In this document: one piece after another, positions 1 to 8,620 of the stretch
Layout: each line of letters starts with the position of its first letter
Position numbering within the stretch: position 1 is the first letter of the stretch
NCBI GenBank assembly: GCA_942492795.1
Contig: OW818639.1
Coordinates: 2,232,001-2,296,000 of the forward strand
Origin: RGIG3178 sp942492795
GTDB taxonomy: Bacteria > Bacillota > Clostridia > Christensenellales > QAND01
Direction of reading: 5' to 3'
Length of the DNA: 64,000 nt
Position numbers and translations under genes: made by a program
Notes under the pieces: generated by a model
Database searches by the model: none
What the model was told of the DNA's origin: nothing
Seen by the model: only the letters and a program-made list of their open reading frames with translations

Positions 1-1250
1 CGTTTGTGGCAAATTTCGGCTCCGGGAAACCCGTCATGGGCTTTCTGGGCGAATACGATGCGTTGGATATCTTAAGCCAGCAATCCGGCAATCCTGCTAA
101 AAGCCCGGTCAAAGAGGGCGCTCCCGGTCACGGCTGCGGGCATAATGCGTTGGGAGCAGGTTCACTTGGGGCCGCAATCGCATTGAAGGACTATCTCGTG
201 CAAAACAACAAGCCGGGCACCGTCGTCTATTACGGGTGTGCTGCCGAAGAAGGCGCGGGCGCCAAACAGTTCATGGCGCGCGCAGGATTGTTTGACGGTG
301 TGGATTTTGTCTATACATGGCATCCTTCCAGTAGAACAGAGGTACAATCGCACCGCAGCGTCGCCATCATGGGCGCCAATTTCGAATTCAAAGGGTTGAC
401 GGCGCATGCGGGAGGTACGCCGCATTTGGGAAGAAGCGCACTGGATGCGGCGGAACTGATGAACATTGGCGTCAACTATCTGCGGGAGCACATGATCGAT
501 CAGGCGCGTATCCACTATGCTTATGTGGATGCCGGCGGCGTTGCTCCCAACGTTGTACAGGATCATACCCTGATCAAGTATGAAGTACGCTCCCCCAAAG
601 TCAAACAGGTGAAAGAACTGTTTGAACGTGTCGTCGATGTGGCACGCGGAGCGGCTCTTATGACAAGCACCACCATGAATTATGAGATTACGATGGCGTT
701 TTCCGATTACATTCCAAACAATGCTTTGGCGCATATAGCTGACGAGTGTTTGCGGGAAGTAGGCGCCCCGCAATGGGATGCCGAGGATTATGCGCTTGCA
801 AAATCTTATCTGTCTTCCTACAGCAATGTTGCGATGGAATCCATCAAAGAAGCGATAGTCGGTATTTTTGGAGAAGACCAGCTGGACGAAAGGCTTGAAA
901 AGCCGCTCGATCCCTTTGTGCACCCGTTTGACGAAAAAAACACCGCATATCAATCCGGTTCCACCGATGTCGGAGACGTCGGGTATGCCGTCCCCACGCT
1001 TAACCTGAACGTGGCGACGGCCTGCCTTGGGAACGTAGGCCATACATGGCAAATGACGGGACAGTCGGGCAGCCGCCTTGCCCACAAGGGGCTGATCGTT
1101 GCGGCCAAGGCGATGGCGCTATCCGCCATCCGTACGATGGATCGCACCGAAGCGGTTGAAAAAGCGAAACAGCTGGTTTTAAGGCAAAACGGCGGCAAAT
1201 ACGAATGCCCGCTGCCCGATTCCGTAAAGCCGCCCGTAGGAAAATATTGA
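1..1250 (+). CDS. M20 family amidohydrolase, AbgB-like (5' end cut by window)
   Basis: Metal-dependent amidase or peptidase of the M20 family, closest by eye to the aminobenzoyl-glutamate hydrolase subunit B type. The frame is already open at the first base, so the N-terminus lies outside the window; the GTG at base 6 is internal. Metal-site motifs are visible: GHGCGHN near visible residue 42, AAEEGAG near 80 and WHP near 105. A dimerisation domain follows, and the C-terminal GHTWQMTGQSG segment is typical of AbgB-like proteins. The substrate cannot be read from sequence; aminoacyl-aminobenzoate or indole-acetyl-amino acid type amides are the usual candidates. A strong terminator follows the stop. 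Confidence 0.85.
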   Translation, partial: FVANFGSGKPVMGFLGEYDALDILSQQSGNPAKSPVKEGAPGHGCGHNALGAGSLGAAIALKDYLVQNNKPGTVVYYGCAAEEGAGAKQFMARAGLFDGVDFVYTWHPSSRTEVQSHRSVAIMGANFEFKGLTAHAGGTPHLGRSALDAAELMNIGVNYLREHMIDQARIHYAYVDAGGVAPNVVQDHTLIKYEVRSPKVKQVKELFERVVDVARGAALMTSTTMNYEITMAFSDYIPNNALAHIADECLREVGAPQWDAEDYALAKSYLSSYSNVAMESIKEAIVGIFGEDQLDERLEKPLDPFVHPFDEKNTAYQSGSTDVGDVGYAVPTLNLNVATACLGNVGHTWQMTGQSGSRLAHKGLIVAAKAMALSAIRTMDRTEAVEKAKQLVLRQNGGKYECPLPDSVKPPVGKY

Positions 1251-1261
1251 TACAGTTTCAA

Positions 1262-1299
1262 AAGGTCCAAATGCCATTTGGCATTCGGGCCTTTTTTTG
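1262..1299 (+). terminator. Intrinsic terminator after the M20 amidohydrolase
   Basis: A 14-bp imperfect stem built on AATGCC/GGCATT and GGTCC/GGGCC is followed by a run of seven T. It lies 12 bases after the stop codon. Confidence 0.85.
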
Positions 1300-1369
1300 T
1301 TGCATCAGATATTGTTAGAAACATTTCTGCATGATACCATGGATAAAGAAAAGCTTGGGAGGGATACGG

Positions 1370-2041
1370 ATGCCGGACGCATATGATTTCAAGAAGCAGT
1401 TCAAAGACTTCTATACGCCTCCACAAGCGCCGATGCTGATCGACGTCCCTGCCATGCGTTTTTTGACGATTGAGGGCAGCGGCGACCCCAACGAGCAAGG
1501 CGGCGCATACCAGACTGCCGTGGAAGTCTTGTACGGCTTATGCTACACCGTTAAAATGAGCAAGATGGGACAAAGTACCCCGAAGGGGTATTTCGATTAC
1601 ATCGTACCTCCGCTGGAAGGACTTTGGTGGCTAAACGGCGATGTGTTTGATTTGATTCGGCTTAGGGATAAGAGCCAATACCAATGGGTATCCATGATCC
1701 GCCAGCCTGATTTCGTTGACGATGCCGTGCTTCTTTGGGCCAAGGGAGAGCTTCTTAAAAAGAAACCTCTTTTGGACACGGGCAGTGTCAGACTTCTATC
1801 CTGGACGAAAGGGCTTTGCGTACAGTGCATGCACATCGGTCCCTTTGACGACGAACCCGAAACACTTGCGAAAATAGAGGCATTTACAATAGAAAGCGGG
1901 TATGAGAACGCTATCGGCGACGATTTGGCGGATGGAACGATACGCCGCCATCATGAAATCTATCTGGGCGATCCACGAAAAACAGCGTCTGAAAAACTGA
2001 AGACGGTTTTGCGGCATCCGGTGAAGAAGCGCAGAGCCTGA
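1370..2041 (+). CDS. GyrI-like small-molecule-binding domain protein
   Basis: Soluble protein of 223 residues resembling the stand-alone GyrI-like (SOUL/AraC effector-binding fold) family of uncharacterised conserved proteins. Recognisable parts are the opening MPDAYDFKKQFKDFY, a PAMRFLTIEGSGDPN strand-turn near residue 30, and a C-terminal HHEIYLGDPRK motif that is characteristic of this group. The ATG at 1370 is chosen because a GGGAGGG ribosome-binding site sits six bases upstream; an upstream in-frame ATG at 1331 lacks one. It stands alone between two terminators. Some relatives hydrolyse or sequester toxic small molecules; a specific role here is unknown. Confidence 0.75.
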   Translation: MPDAYDFKKQFKDFYTPPQAPMLIDVPAMRFLTIEGSGDPNEQGGAYQTAVEVLYGLCYTVKMSKMGQSTPKGYFDYIVPPLEGLWWLNGDVFDLIRLRDKSQYQWVSMIRQPDFVDDAVLLWAKGELLKKKPLLDTGSVRLLSWTKGLCVQCMHIGPFDDEPETLAKIEAFTIESGYENAIGDDLADGTIRRHHEIYLGDPRKTASEKLKTVLRHPVKKRRA

Positions 2042-2052
2042 TCGAAAAAACC

Positions 2053-2086
2053 AAAAAAGGCCCGAACCATTAGGTTCGGGCTTTTG
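2053..2086. terminator. Bidirectional terminator between convergent genes
   Basis: The GCCCGAACC/GGTTCGGGC stem has an A-run on its left and a T-run on its right. It can therefore end both the GyrI-like gene (plus) and the PRC-barrel gene (minus). Confidence 0.85.
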
Positions 2087-2098
2087 TTAACCGGTGCA

Positions 2099-2722
2099 TT
2101 ATTCCAGATTCAACGTCAAATCGACGGACAAACCGGCTTCGTCTGCGATGCGTATGGTTTCTTCCGTTACGACCGCGCCTTTTTCAACGACCACTTTGCC
2201 CGATTCATCCACCAGATCCGCTGCCAGCGTACGGCCGATCATGTATTCCTTCTGCTCTTTCTCAAAAGCCGATTCCGTGCTTTGCTTGATGTTGTTATCA
2301 AAATCGACGAACATCAGCGCGTTGGACAAGGAGACGATGCTGTTGCCCTCAATCTCTTTGCCGTTCTCCAGCTTGAGCGCTTTGATGACTCCGGTCTTCT
2401 CCTCATAAACGATATTCGCTATACCGCCGAGCATATCCCCTGCGGAGGAAATGCACTTCATCCCCAAAAGCGTCATTTGTACGCCCATCAGGTCGATTTG
2501 CTTTGCTTTGTCAAGGCTCTGTGCAATGATATAATCCTTGCCTATTCCGATAACATCGCTGGTATACAATTCGCGATAGTCATAATTCCTGTCGAGCTTG
2601 AGAAGAATGGACTTTACGCATTTCGTTTTAGGATCGATAACAAAATCCTTGGCAACGCCCTGTGTTGTACCCTCTTTGATGCCCATAAGCGGTAAACCGA
2701 TTACCTGTGAAGCTTCCTTCAT
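2099..2722 (-). CDS. PRC-barrel domain protein
   Basis: Protein of 207 residues with two PRC-barrel-like segments, roughly residues 1-75 and 78-150. The C-terminal part contains IGRTLAADLVDESGKVV, a beta-barrel motif also seen in RNA polymerase beta-prime-like hybrid domains. PRC-barrel proteins bind RNA, protein or sporulation partners; YlmC/YmxH-type proteins are the Firmicute relatives. The start at 2722 is preceded by AAGGAGG eight bases upstream, which rules out the longer frame beginning at 2761. It follows the VanW gene after 13 bases and probably shares its transcript. Exact function unknown. Confidence 0.75.
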   Translation of the reverse strand: MKEASQVIGLPLMGIKEGTTQGVAKDFVIDPKTKCVKSILLKLDRNYDYRELYTSDVIGIGKDYIIAQSLDKAKQIDLMGVQMTLLGMKCISSAGDMLGGIANIVYEEKTGVIKALKLENGKEIEGNSIVSLSNALMFVDFDNNIKQSTESAFEKEQKEYMIGRTLAADLVDESGKVVVEKGAVVTEETIRIADEAGLSVDLTLNLE

Positions 2723-2735
2723 TGTTCTTTCCTCC

Positions 2736-4136
2736 TTAGTCTTTATCAACATTGCTTCCAACCAATATGATCTTGTTGATGGGTGGATACCTATCCTGTG
2801 AGATTACTTGCTTTTGTACTATTATACCATCTTGAATATAAACGCGGTAGACATTTACTTTGTAACCTTCACGCGGACTGCTCAGCAGCTTTTTGGCGCC
2901 CGGAGTCAGCTCTTTGGTGTATTGTATTTCCGTATTATAGGGAATAACTTCCGTCACTTCGGTTTGGATCTCTACCGTCGTCGCCTGGGGCAGCGGCTTT
3001 CCAAAGAGCTGCACTTTTACTTTCTGTTTATCGAAACGCGCGAGAATATAAACCGGCATATCCGTTGTATTTTTGATTTTCAAATCCTTATTGTCCCAAT
3101 TCAACGTGGCATCCAGACCGACAGGCAGATAGGACGAAGGCCACGAATGTCTGACTCTCTCCACAATTTCCATATTGGCTGCCAACGCGGCATTGTACAA
3201 CGTACCGGAAAGCTGGCAAATACCACCTCCGATTTGGTCCTTCAAACTGGTGCCGTCCACGATCGCAGGCGCCGGTTTAAATCCTTTCGCCTCTGTTCGT
3301 TCCCCGGTCAGTTGATTGAGGGAGATCGTCTCACCGGCATTAACACAAATCCCGTTGACCGCTTCGCACATCAATCGGATATTTGTGTTTCTGTTTACAT
3401 TGTTAACCGCTTTCGTTTCGTATTCGGCGATCAATGCGGTATTGCTCTTGAGGAACGCTTCCGTCGTTTTGGGATATACCACATTGTTTGAAACGATAAG
3501 ATCGGAAAAATCACCGTTGTTGATTTTTTGCAGAATGACACTCGTAAGCTCTTGAGCATCGATTTCTTTGCCGACCACTTCCTTGGTATAAACCAAGGTT
3601 TGTGTTTGCTTGTCAAGCGTTACTGTTGCATCGACGGCAAGAATGCTGTTGGCTTGCACATATGCATTGATGGTTTCAAACAGCTTCTCCCTGTCAACAA
3701 AGCCCCCGCCAAAATTGACACCTTTGGACAACGCCCGTTTTTTATTGTATTGTTCAATGGCTGTATCGGTCACGTTTTTGTCATAGTTGAAAGCTTGCGC
3801 CAGCGCATCCTGAAAATTGAGCCTTATACCGAGATTCTCTGCAGAAAACGCCGTTCGGTTTCCTTCATAAATAAGGTTCAGCCTTGCTTTTGCATAGAGC
3901 TGCTGAGCACGATCGCTTAACAGCTCTTCCGCTTCTTTGTATGTCAACTTGGAAACATTGATGTTGTTGATAAAAACACCGGGCGCGAATACCGAATCCG
4001 AAATGGCAAGCGTAAAGTTAGCGACCCCTCCAACAAAAAGTATGCTCACAATCATAATGAAAGAGAGCACAGTATTTAGCATCAGCAACCTTTTAGGATT
4101 CCGCTTATCCTTGCTTTCGGCTTTATGTTCCTTCAT
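2736..4136 (-). CDS. VanW family protein with YoaR-like peptidoglycan-binding domain
   Basis: Membrane-anchored cell-envelope protein of 466 residues. One transmembrane segment spans about residues 18-45, with the bulk outside. A YoaR-like putative peptidoglycan-binding domain covers about 50-230, and the VanW domain about 240-385, with the hallmark GGGICQLSGTLYNAAL and the following RHSWPSSYLP. The tail from about 390 resembles a G5-like beta domain. VanW domains occur in vancomycin clusters but are far more widespread as wall proteins of unknown activity. Its ATG overlaps the upstream stop by one base (TGATG), implying translational coupling with the membrane protein encoded just before it. 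Confidence 0.85.
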   Translation of the reverse strand: MKEHKAESKDKRNPKRLLMLNTVLSFIMIVSILFVGGVANFTLAISDSVFAPGVFINNINVSKLTYKEAEELLSDRAQQLYAKARLNLIYEGNRTAFSAENLGIRLNFQDALAQAFNYDKNVTDTAIEQYNKKRALSKGVNFGGGFVDREKLFETINAYVQANSILAVDATVTLDKQTQTLVYTKEVVGKEIDAQELTSVILQKINNGDFSDLIVSNNVVYPKTTEAFLKSNTALIAEYETKAVNNVNRNTNIRLMCEAVNGICVNAGETISLNQLTGERTEAKGFKPAPAIVDGTSLKDQIGGGICQLSGTLYNAALAANMEIVERVRHSWPSSYLPVGLDATLNWDNKDLKIKNTTDMPVYILARFDKQKVKVQLFGKPLPQATTVEIQTEVTEVIPYNTEIQYTKELTPGAKKLLSSPREGYKVNVYRVYIQDGIIVQKQVISQDRYPPINKIILVGSNVDKD

Positions 4137-5707
4137 CAGGCACCTTGCCCGCCGCTTTGAGATTTAAGCAACAGCATGATCTGTTTGATCCGTGCTCTTT
4201 CGTCCGTATCAAAGCTATACTTTGCGTTGAGAACATCGAATACCTTCTTCTGCGCTCTTGCATAGTCGTTTATCTGAAGCATGCATTCGAGGGTAAGCAT
4301 ATCCGATTGCTTTTTGGTATCCTGTCCTTCCGCTTCAAAGGAAACAGAGCAAAGCAATTGTAACGCAATAAGGTATCTGGTTTCCTTCATAAGCGAAACT
4401 GCTTTTGCGAGTACCGCTTGCTGTTTGCTCAAAACAGGCGCAGGTGCGGATGTGGGTTCAACCGGTTCTTCCTGCACATTGGTTTGGATCGGCTCATCTG
4501 CGGATGTCTGGTCTTCCGCATGATGTTGAGACGTCGGCTGTTCCTCAAGCGCAGCGGGCTGCTGCAAAACAGCCTCCCCGGGTACCGTTTCTTGTGGCTG
4601 CGGGTCGCTTTGCACAGACGGAAGCGCCATATTTGAACCATCGGTCTGCTGCGTAAGAGATTCTTCCGTATCCCGTTCAACCAGCGGCGGCGATTCGATT
4701 TTATGTGCTGTTAATTCTGCTGCTTGCTCAGTTTGAATATGTTGTGCCGGCAACGCTTCCTCTGCAACGCTTTGTTCAGAGACCAACAGTTTGCTTAACG
4801 GAGCAACAGATACAGGCGTTTCCCTCTTAGCGATCCGTTGATCGTCGGAAACTTCGCCTTGTGACTCTGTGAACGCCCCCATGGCAAGAATTTTTTCCGG
4901 TTCCGCTTCCAACCTTTTCTTTTCGTTTTCAAGAAGCGCAGAAAAACTCCGTCTTTGCAGGGTTTGCTGTGCGTTTCTCTGCTCCGATTCGGCTGCAACG
5001 TTGTCTGCGTTTTCTTTTTTGTGATCTGTCGCCATGACTTCAACACTGCCCGGCTTTACGCCTGGTCTCTGCAGACGATTTTGATCTTGCTGGGTTTTTT
5101 TCGCAAGCGCCGCATCATCGTTTGCATTTCGCTCCGATGCAAGCGGAGGCTTTACAAGGATTTCGCCAAGCGCTTCGGGGGATTGTATTGCCGATACCAT
5201 CTCTTGATTCGATTCATATGCCAAGCGTTGTTGATGCAAATCGTTGTCTGTGGATATCGCTGCTACCCGCTGTGCCCGTCCTTCTATAATATCCTTATTG
5301 TCTTTAGCAATCGGAACATCCTTGCTTTGTCGCCCATCGGCTCTTTTCGATGGAGCAGCATTGGACAGGTTGGCTTTTCTATTCTCCGTCTGTTGTAAAC
5401 GCACAGGCGATGCGGCGCCGTTGTCCGTTTGGTAGTTCCGCGCTTTTTGCAGATGTCTCGATGTAAAATAATAGGCGCAAACAGAAATGGCTGTAAGGCA
5501 CGCGATCATCAGAATGAGTGCATAAAGCAATTCTTTAAAGCTGTTGAAATGCCCGGACTCCAGAACAAATGCACAAGAAACGGCTCCGGCCAACAGGACA
5601 ATGCCTATCCCCATATTCCGATAGATAGGATATCCCGAGTTTATAATCGCATAAAGAAATACGCCGATAAAAGTAAGAATCGTGATAAGCAGTATATACA
5701 ATCCCAT
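4136..5707 (-). CDS. Membrane protein with three TM helices and a long Gln/Glu/Ala-rich tail
   Basis: I do not recognise this gene. About 523 residues: three predicted transmembrane helices lie within the first 85, then a long hydrophilic low-complexity region rich in Q, E, A and K to about residue 430, then a compact helical C-terminus (QAVLAKAVSLMKETRYLIAL onward) that looks like a pair of TPR-type helices. The ATG at 5707 is preferred over the GTG at 5716, which is too close to the GGGGGG ribosome-binding site. It is translationally coupled to the VanW gene, so the two products may act together at the membrane or wall. The disordered region could act as a tether. Confidence 0.6.
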   Translation of the reverse strand: MGLYILLITILTFIGVFLYAIINSGYPIYRNMGIGIVLLAGAVSCAFVLESGHFNSFKELLYALILMIACLTAISVCAYYFTSRHLQKARNYQTDNGAASPVRLQQTENRKANLSNAAPSKRADGRQSKDVPIAKDNKDIIEGRAQRVAAISTDNDLHQQRLAYESNQEMVSAIQSPEALGEILVKPPLASERNANDDAALAKKTQQDQNRLQRPGVKPGSVEVMATDHKKENADNVAAESEQRNAQQTLQRRSFSALLENEKKRLEAEPEKILAMGAFTESQGEVSDDQRIAKRETPVSVAPLSKLLVSEQSVAEEALPAQHIQTEQAAELTAHKIESPPLVERDTEESLTQQTDGSNMALPSVQSDPQPQETVPGEAVLQQPAALEEQPTSQHHAEDQTSADEPIQTNVQEEPVEPTSAPAPVLSKQQAVLAKAVSLMKETRYLIALQLLCSVSFEAEGQDTKKQSDMLTLECMLQINDYARAQKKVFDVLNAKYSFDTDERARIKQIMLLLKSQSGGQGA

Positions 5708-6228
5708 CTTTATCACATCCCCCCAAATCTGCGTATAATGGTTATATCGGTCTTTGTGACGTTCATGTTAACATGGCCATTTTCATTTGATGATTGTACA
5801 CAAATGGCGTCTCCGTTAAGGCAACCGCGTCTGTGTTCGATACGCAACGATAAACGCCAATGCTATTATTTATTGACATTATTTATCATACATTATTATT
5901 TATAGAATCTTTAATATTCTAAAAGAACGGTAAACAAATGTCAATATTGAATAGGATTTATATTCATTTTGTCGAATTTTAGAATCAGGTAGTTATTGCT
6001 TTTGCTTGGTGATTTCTTCATTCGTTTACTGATGCCGTATAAACTCTTCCAGATTAGAAAGCTGTTATCTTTCATATATAGAAAGCAAGAAACTTTTCTT
6101 TAACATCACTTCATGTTAATAGGTTTAATTTTCAGACGCCTGCCGGTCCGCTTTGCGTCCGGGCGCGATCTTATGGAGAATGTCCGCCTTCAGAGAGAAC
6201 GGGATTCCAGAGGTATCCAGTTGCTCTT
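5708..6228. other. AT-rich intergenic stretch, no clear gene
   Basis: About 520 bases between two minus-strand genes. The part from 5850 to 6115 is strikingly AT-rich and probably holds the promoter for the 4136-5707 gene, but no single promoter stands out. The part from 6125 to 6228 contains a minus-strand frame that looks codon-biased: it reads KEIEEQLDTSGIPFSLKADI and onward to a TAA at 6125-6127, and overlaps the end of the U32 gene in another frame. It lacks a convincing start codon. Confidence 0.5.
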
Positions 6229-8484
6229 CTATTTCTTTATAATATCCAAAAATTTTTGTACTGCGGCTTTGCTTTCCACAGCATTCTGTTCAAACAGTTC
6301 CACTCTGAAATGTTTTACTCCAAGCGTCAAAAGTTTTTGAACATCCATTTGGGCAAACTTGCTGTTCAATATGTAATTATTGCATGTATCGTCCGTTACA
6401 ATAGGGAATCTGCAACCTGCCAGGTCCTCGAGATAATAGTTCCCCGTTTTGCATAAACCGCAGTCCTTCTTGCCCGATATGACGCAATGCTGCATAGCCA
6501 TCAATTCATGTCTCGCGTAAACAATCGCCTCCAGCGCAGGCGTTTGGCCGTTCGCCTTCTCGTATCCTTTTATCAGCGCTGCTATTTGGGCGGTATTCAG
6601 TTCGGGCGACAACGCAATTCGCCGCGCGCCAAGCCTTGTAAAATATGCAGCCGTATAGGAGTTGAGGACATTAAGCGTATAGTCTGCCACTATATTGTTG
6701 TTGCCGCGGTATGAAATCATGCCCCCGTTTTCTGTAACAAGCAGCCTATCTTTCGAAAACATTTCATTTGTTTTGGCGAGCCGGTTCGTCTTCAGCCTCA
6801 GGTTATGGTATTTATTCTTATTATCAAAGTACAGTTGTTTGTCGCTTGTATAAATGTCGCCGATCGGCATTCCCTTTATCGACTCAAACTGTTCCGAAGT
6901 TCGTACCAAAACATGCAGCTTCGGTTCTTCCATGTCCCCGTAATGTATCGCAGGAGTATGCTTATATTCGATTATGTGGCGCTTTTTGATACTGATGCGC
7001 GTGTTTGAAAGTTTCTGTACGGCTTCACGCCTCAATGCATTCATGCTGCTTTTAGCGATAAAAATATCGCCGTTGCAATCGATACAAAGGCTGTTCCATA
7101 CAAAGGGTGTATCGCCGAGTTTATCCATGCTTTCTCGGATCTCCGCTTCGGATACAGGGCTTGTCCTGCTTTGCTGCACCACGTCCCCTTCTGCCGCTGC
7201 GCTATTCCCTTCCGTGTCCGTGATCTCAAGGCGCAACGTTTCCCCGACTCTTGCGGTAATACATCCTTTGAGTTCGACCTTCCTTTGGTTCTGTACGTTG
7301 TGCAATTCCGCCAACAGCTTACTGTCACTCGTCTTTACAACCGCTTCCCCGATTATGGTCTCCACTTTCCTGTCAAGCTCGACAATGTCGCCGCTATCCG
7401 CCCCGGCAACAAGCCTGCTGTTTCTGTATATCCTGTTGCAAATAAAACCCGTATCACTCGTCTCGAATTTTATGCCGTCACCCTGATTAAGCTGCCCCAG
7501 CAAGCGTATTTTGATCCTGTCTCCACTTACCGATAATACACACCCCAGCGGCGTTCCTTTATGATTCGGGCGAAGCGTTCCCATCAGCTCTTCCCCGCTC
7601 TTGCCAAAAAGATGCCCTTTTGAAAATCCGCGGTTGAAAAGCTTTGTCAATCGTTCTTGATCGTCACCGCTCACCGACAACGGTTCACTTTTGCTGAAGC
7701 TTTCAAACAGCTTTCTGTATATCTTTGTAACTTGCCCCACATATTCGGGCGGTTTCATCCTACCTTCTATTTTAAAGCATCGCACATTCGCTTCGAGCAG
7801 TTTCTGAACATCCTCAAAAGTCGCTAAATCTTTTGTGCTAAGCAGATAATCTCCGCTCTGTTGCCTATACTCATCCCCGCAGACAAGGTGATAGCTCATG
7901 CGGCAGCTTTGTGCGCATTCTCCTCTGTTGCCGCTTCTCCCTTTTGTCATCGCGCTCATCAGGCATTGCCCTGAATAGCAGATGCAGAGCGCTCCATGAA
8001 TAAAAACTTCCTTTTTGATGCCACACGTAAGCCTTTTGATCTGTTCTATGCTCATCTCCCGTGCAAGCACCGCACGTACGGCCCCAAGTTCCGAAACAAA
8101 ATATAAGCTTTCGTCGTTATGATTGTGCATCTGTGTGCTCGCGTGCACTTCGATATCCGGAAAACAACTGCGGGTCAGCGATATCATACCGATATCTTGC
8201 ATGATAAGCGCATCCGCACCCAAACCGTAGAGCGTTTCTATATGTTTGAGTACGTCCTCAATTTCGTTTTCATAGATAAGCGTGTTGACAGTTACATAGA
8301 CTTTACTGCCATATAAATGGGCATAGTCTATCGCTTGTTTCATTTCGTCAACTGTGAAGTTAGCGGCAAATGCACGCGCTCCAAAACTTTTGCCGCCCAG
8401 ATAAACTGCGTCGGCGCCGTTTTGGACTGCCTGGTATACCGATTGTAAACTCCCGGCGGGAGAAAGAAGCTCTATTGTTTTCAT
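6229..8484 (-). CDS. U32 family peptidase-like protein (RlhA/YhbU type, DUF3656)
   Basis: Protein of 751 residues of the U32 family. The N-terminal barrel starts with ELLSPAGSLQSVYQAVQNGA and includes DIEVHASTQMHNHN near residue 110. A cysteine cluster (ALCICYSGQC and RGECAQSCR, about residues 162-195) matches the iron-sulfur-binding cysteines known for RlhA, UbiU and UbiV. The middle region (about 370-500) corresponds to DUF3656, and a second barrel-like half follows. E. coli RlhA hydroxylates C2501 of 23S rRNA; Firmicute proteins with this architecture are its nearest relatives, so rRNA modification is likelier than proteolysis. It stands alone between intergenic spaces. Confidence 0.8.
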   Translation of the reverse strand: MKTIELLSPAGSLQSVYQAVQNGADAVYLGGKSFGARAFAANFTVDEMKQAIDYAHLYGSKVYVTVNTLIYENEIEDVLKHIETLYGLGADALIMQDIGMISLTRSCFPDIEVHASTQMHNHNDESLYFVSELGAVRAVLAREMSIEQIKRLTCGIKKEVFIHGALCICYSGQCLMSAMTKGRSGNRGECAQSCRMSYHLVCGDEYRQQSGDYLLSTKDLATFEDVQKLLEANVRCFKIEGRMKPPEYVGQVTKIYRKLFESFSKSEPLSVSGDDQERLTKLFNRGFSKGHLFGKSGEELMGTLRPNHKGTPLGCVLSVSGDRIKIRLLGQLNQGDGIKFETSDTGFICNRIYRNSRLVAGADSGDIVELDRKVETIIGEAVVKTSDSKLLAELHNVQNQRKVELKGCITARVGETLRLEITDTEGNSAAAEGDVVQQSRTSPVSEAEIRESMDKLGDTPFVWNSLCIDCNGDIFIAKSSMNALRREAVQKLSNTRISIKKRHIIEYKHTPAIHYGDMEEPKLHVLVRTSEQFESIKGMPIGDIYTSDKQLYFDNKNKYHNLRLKTNRLAKTNEMFSKDRLLVTENGGMISYRGNNNIVADYTLNVLNSYTAAYFTRLGARRIALSPELNTAQIAALIKGYEKANGQTPALEAIVYARHELMAMQHCVISGKKDCGLCKTGNYYLEDLAGCRFPIVTDDTCNNYILNSKFAQMDVQKLLTLGVKHFRVELFEQNAVESKAAVQKFLDIIKK

Positions 8485-8620
8485 GCGTTCATAGTATCCT
8501 CTGATTGTCTTTCAGGCAAGTATCAACTGCACAGCAAGCGTCGCTCTGATCGGCGTCGAAGGCTTTGCAGTTTTTTTTAGCTTATTTCTCGTTCAACAGG
8601 TGCAATTTAAAGACAATGAA

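Noticed and set aside
162..1085. Open minus-strand frame of 307 codons inside the M20 amidohydrolase
   Set aside because: It is antisense to a clear enzyme gene, has no recognisable motif and no ribosome-binding site, and mirrors the codon bias of the sense strand.
2736..4136. Vancomycin-resistance gene vanW
   Set aside because: VanW domains with YoaR-type N-termini are common wall proteins; no vanHAX or two-component genes are present.
5860..5910. Plus-strand promoter (TTGACA followed at 17 bases by a TATTTA-like word)
   Set aside because: There is no plus-strand gene behind it, and the AT-rich background makes chance matches likely.
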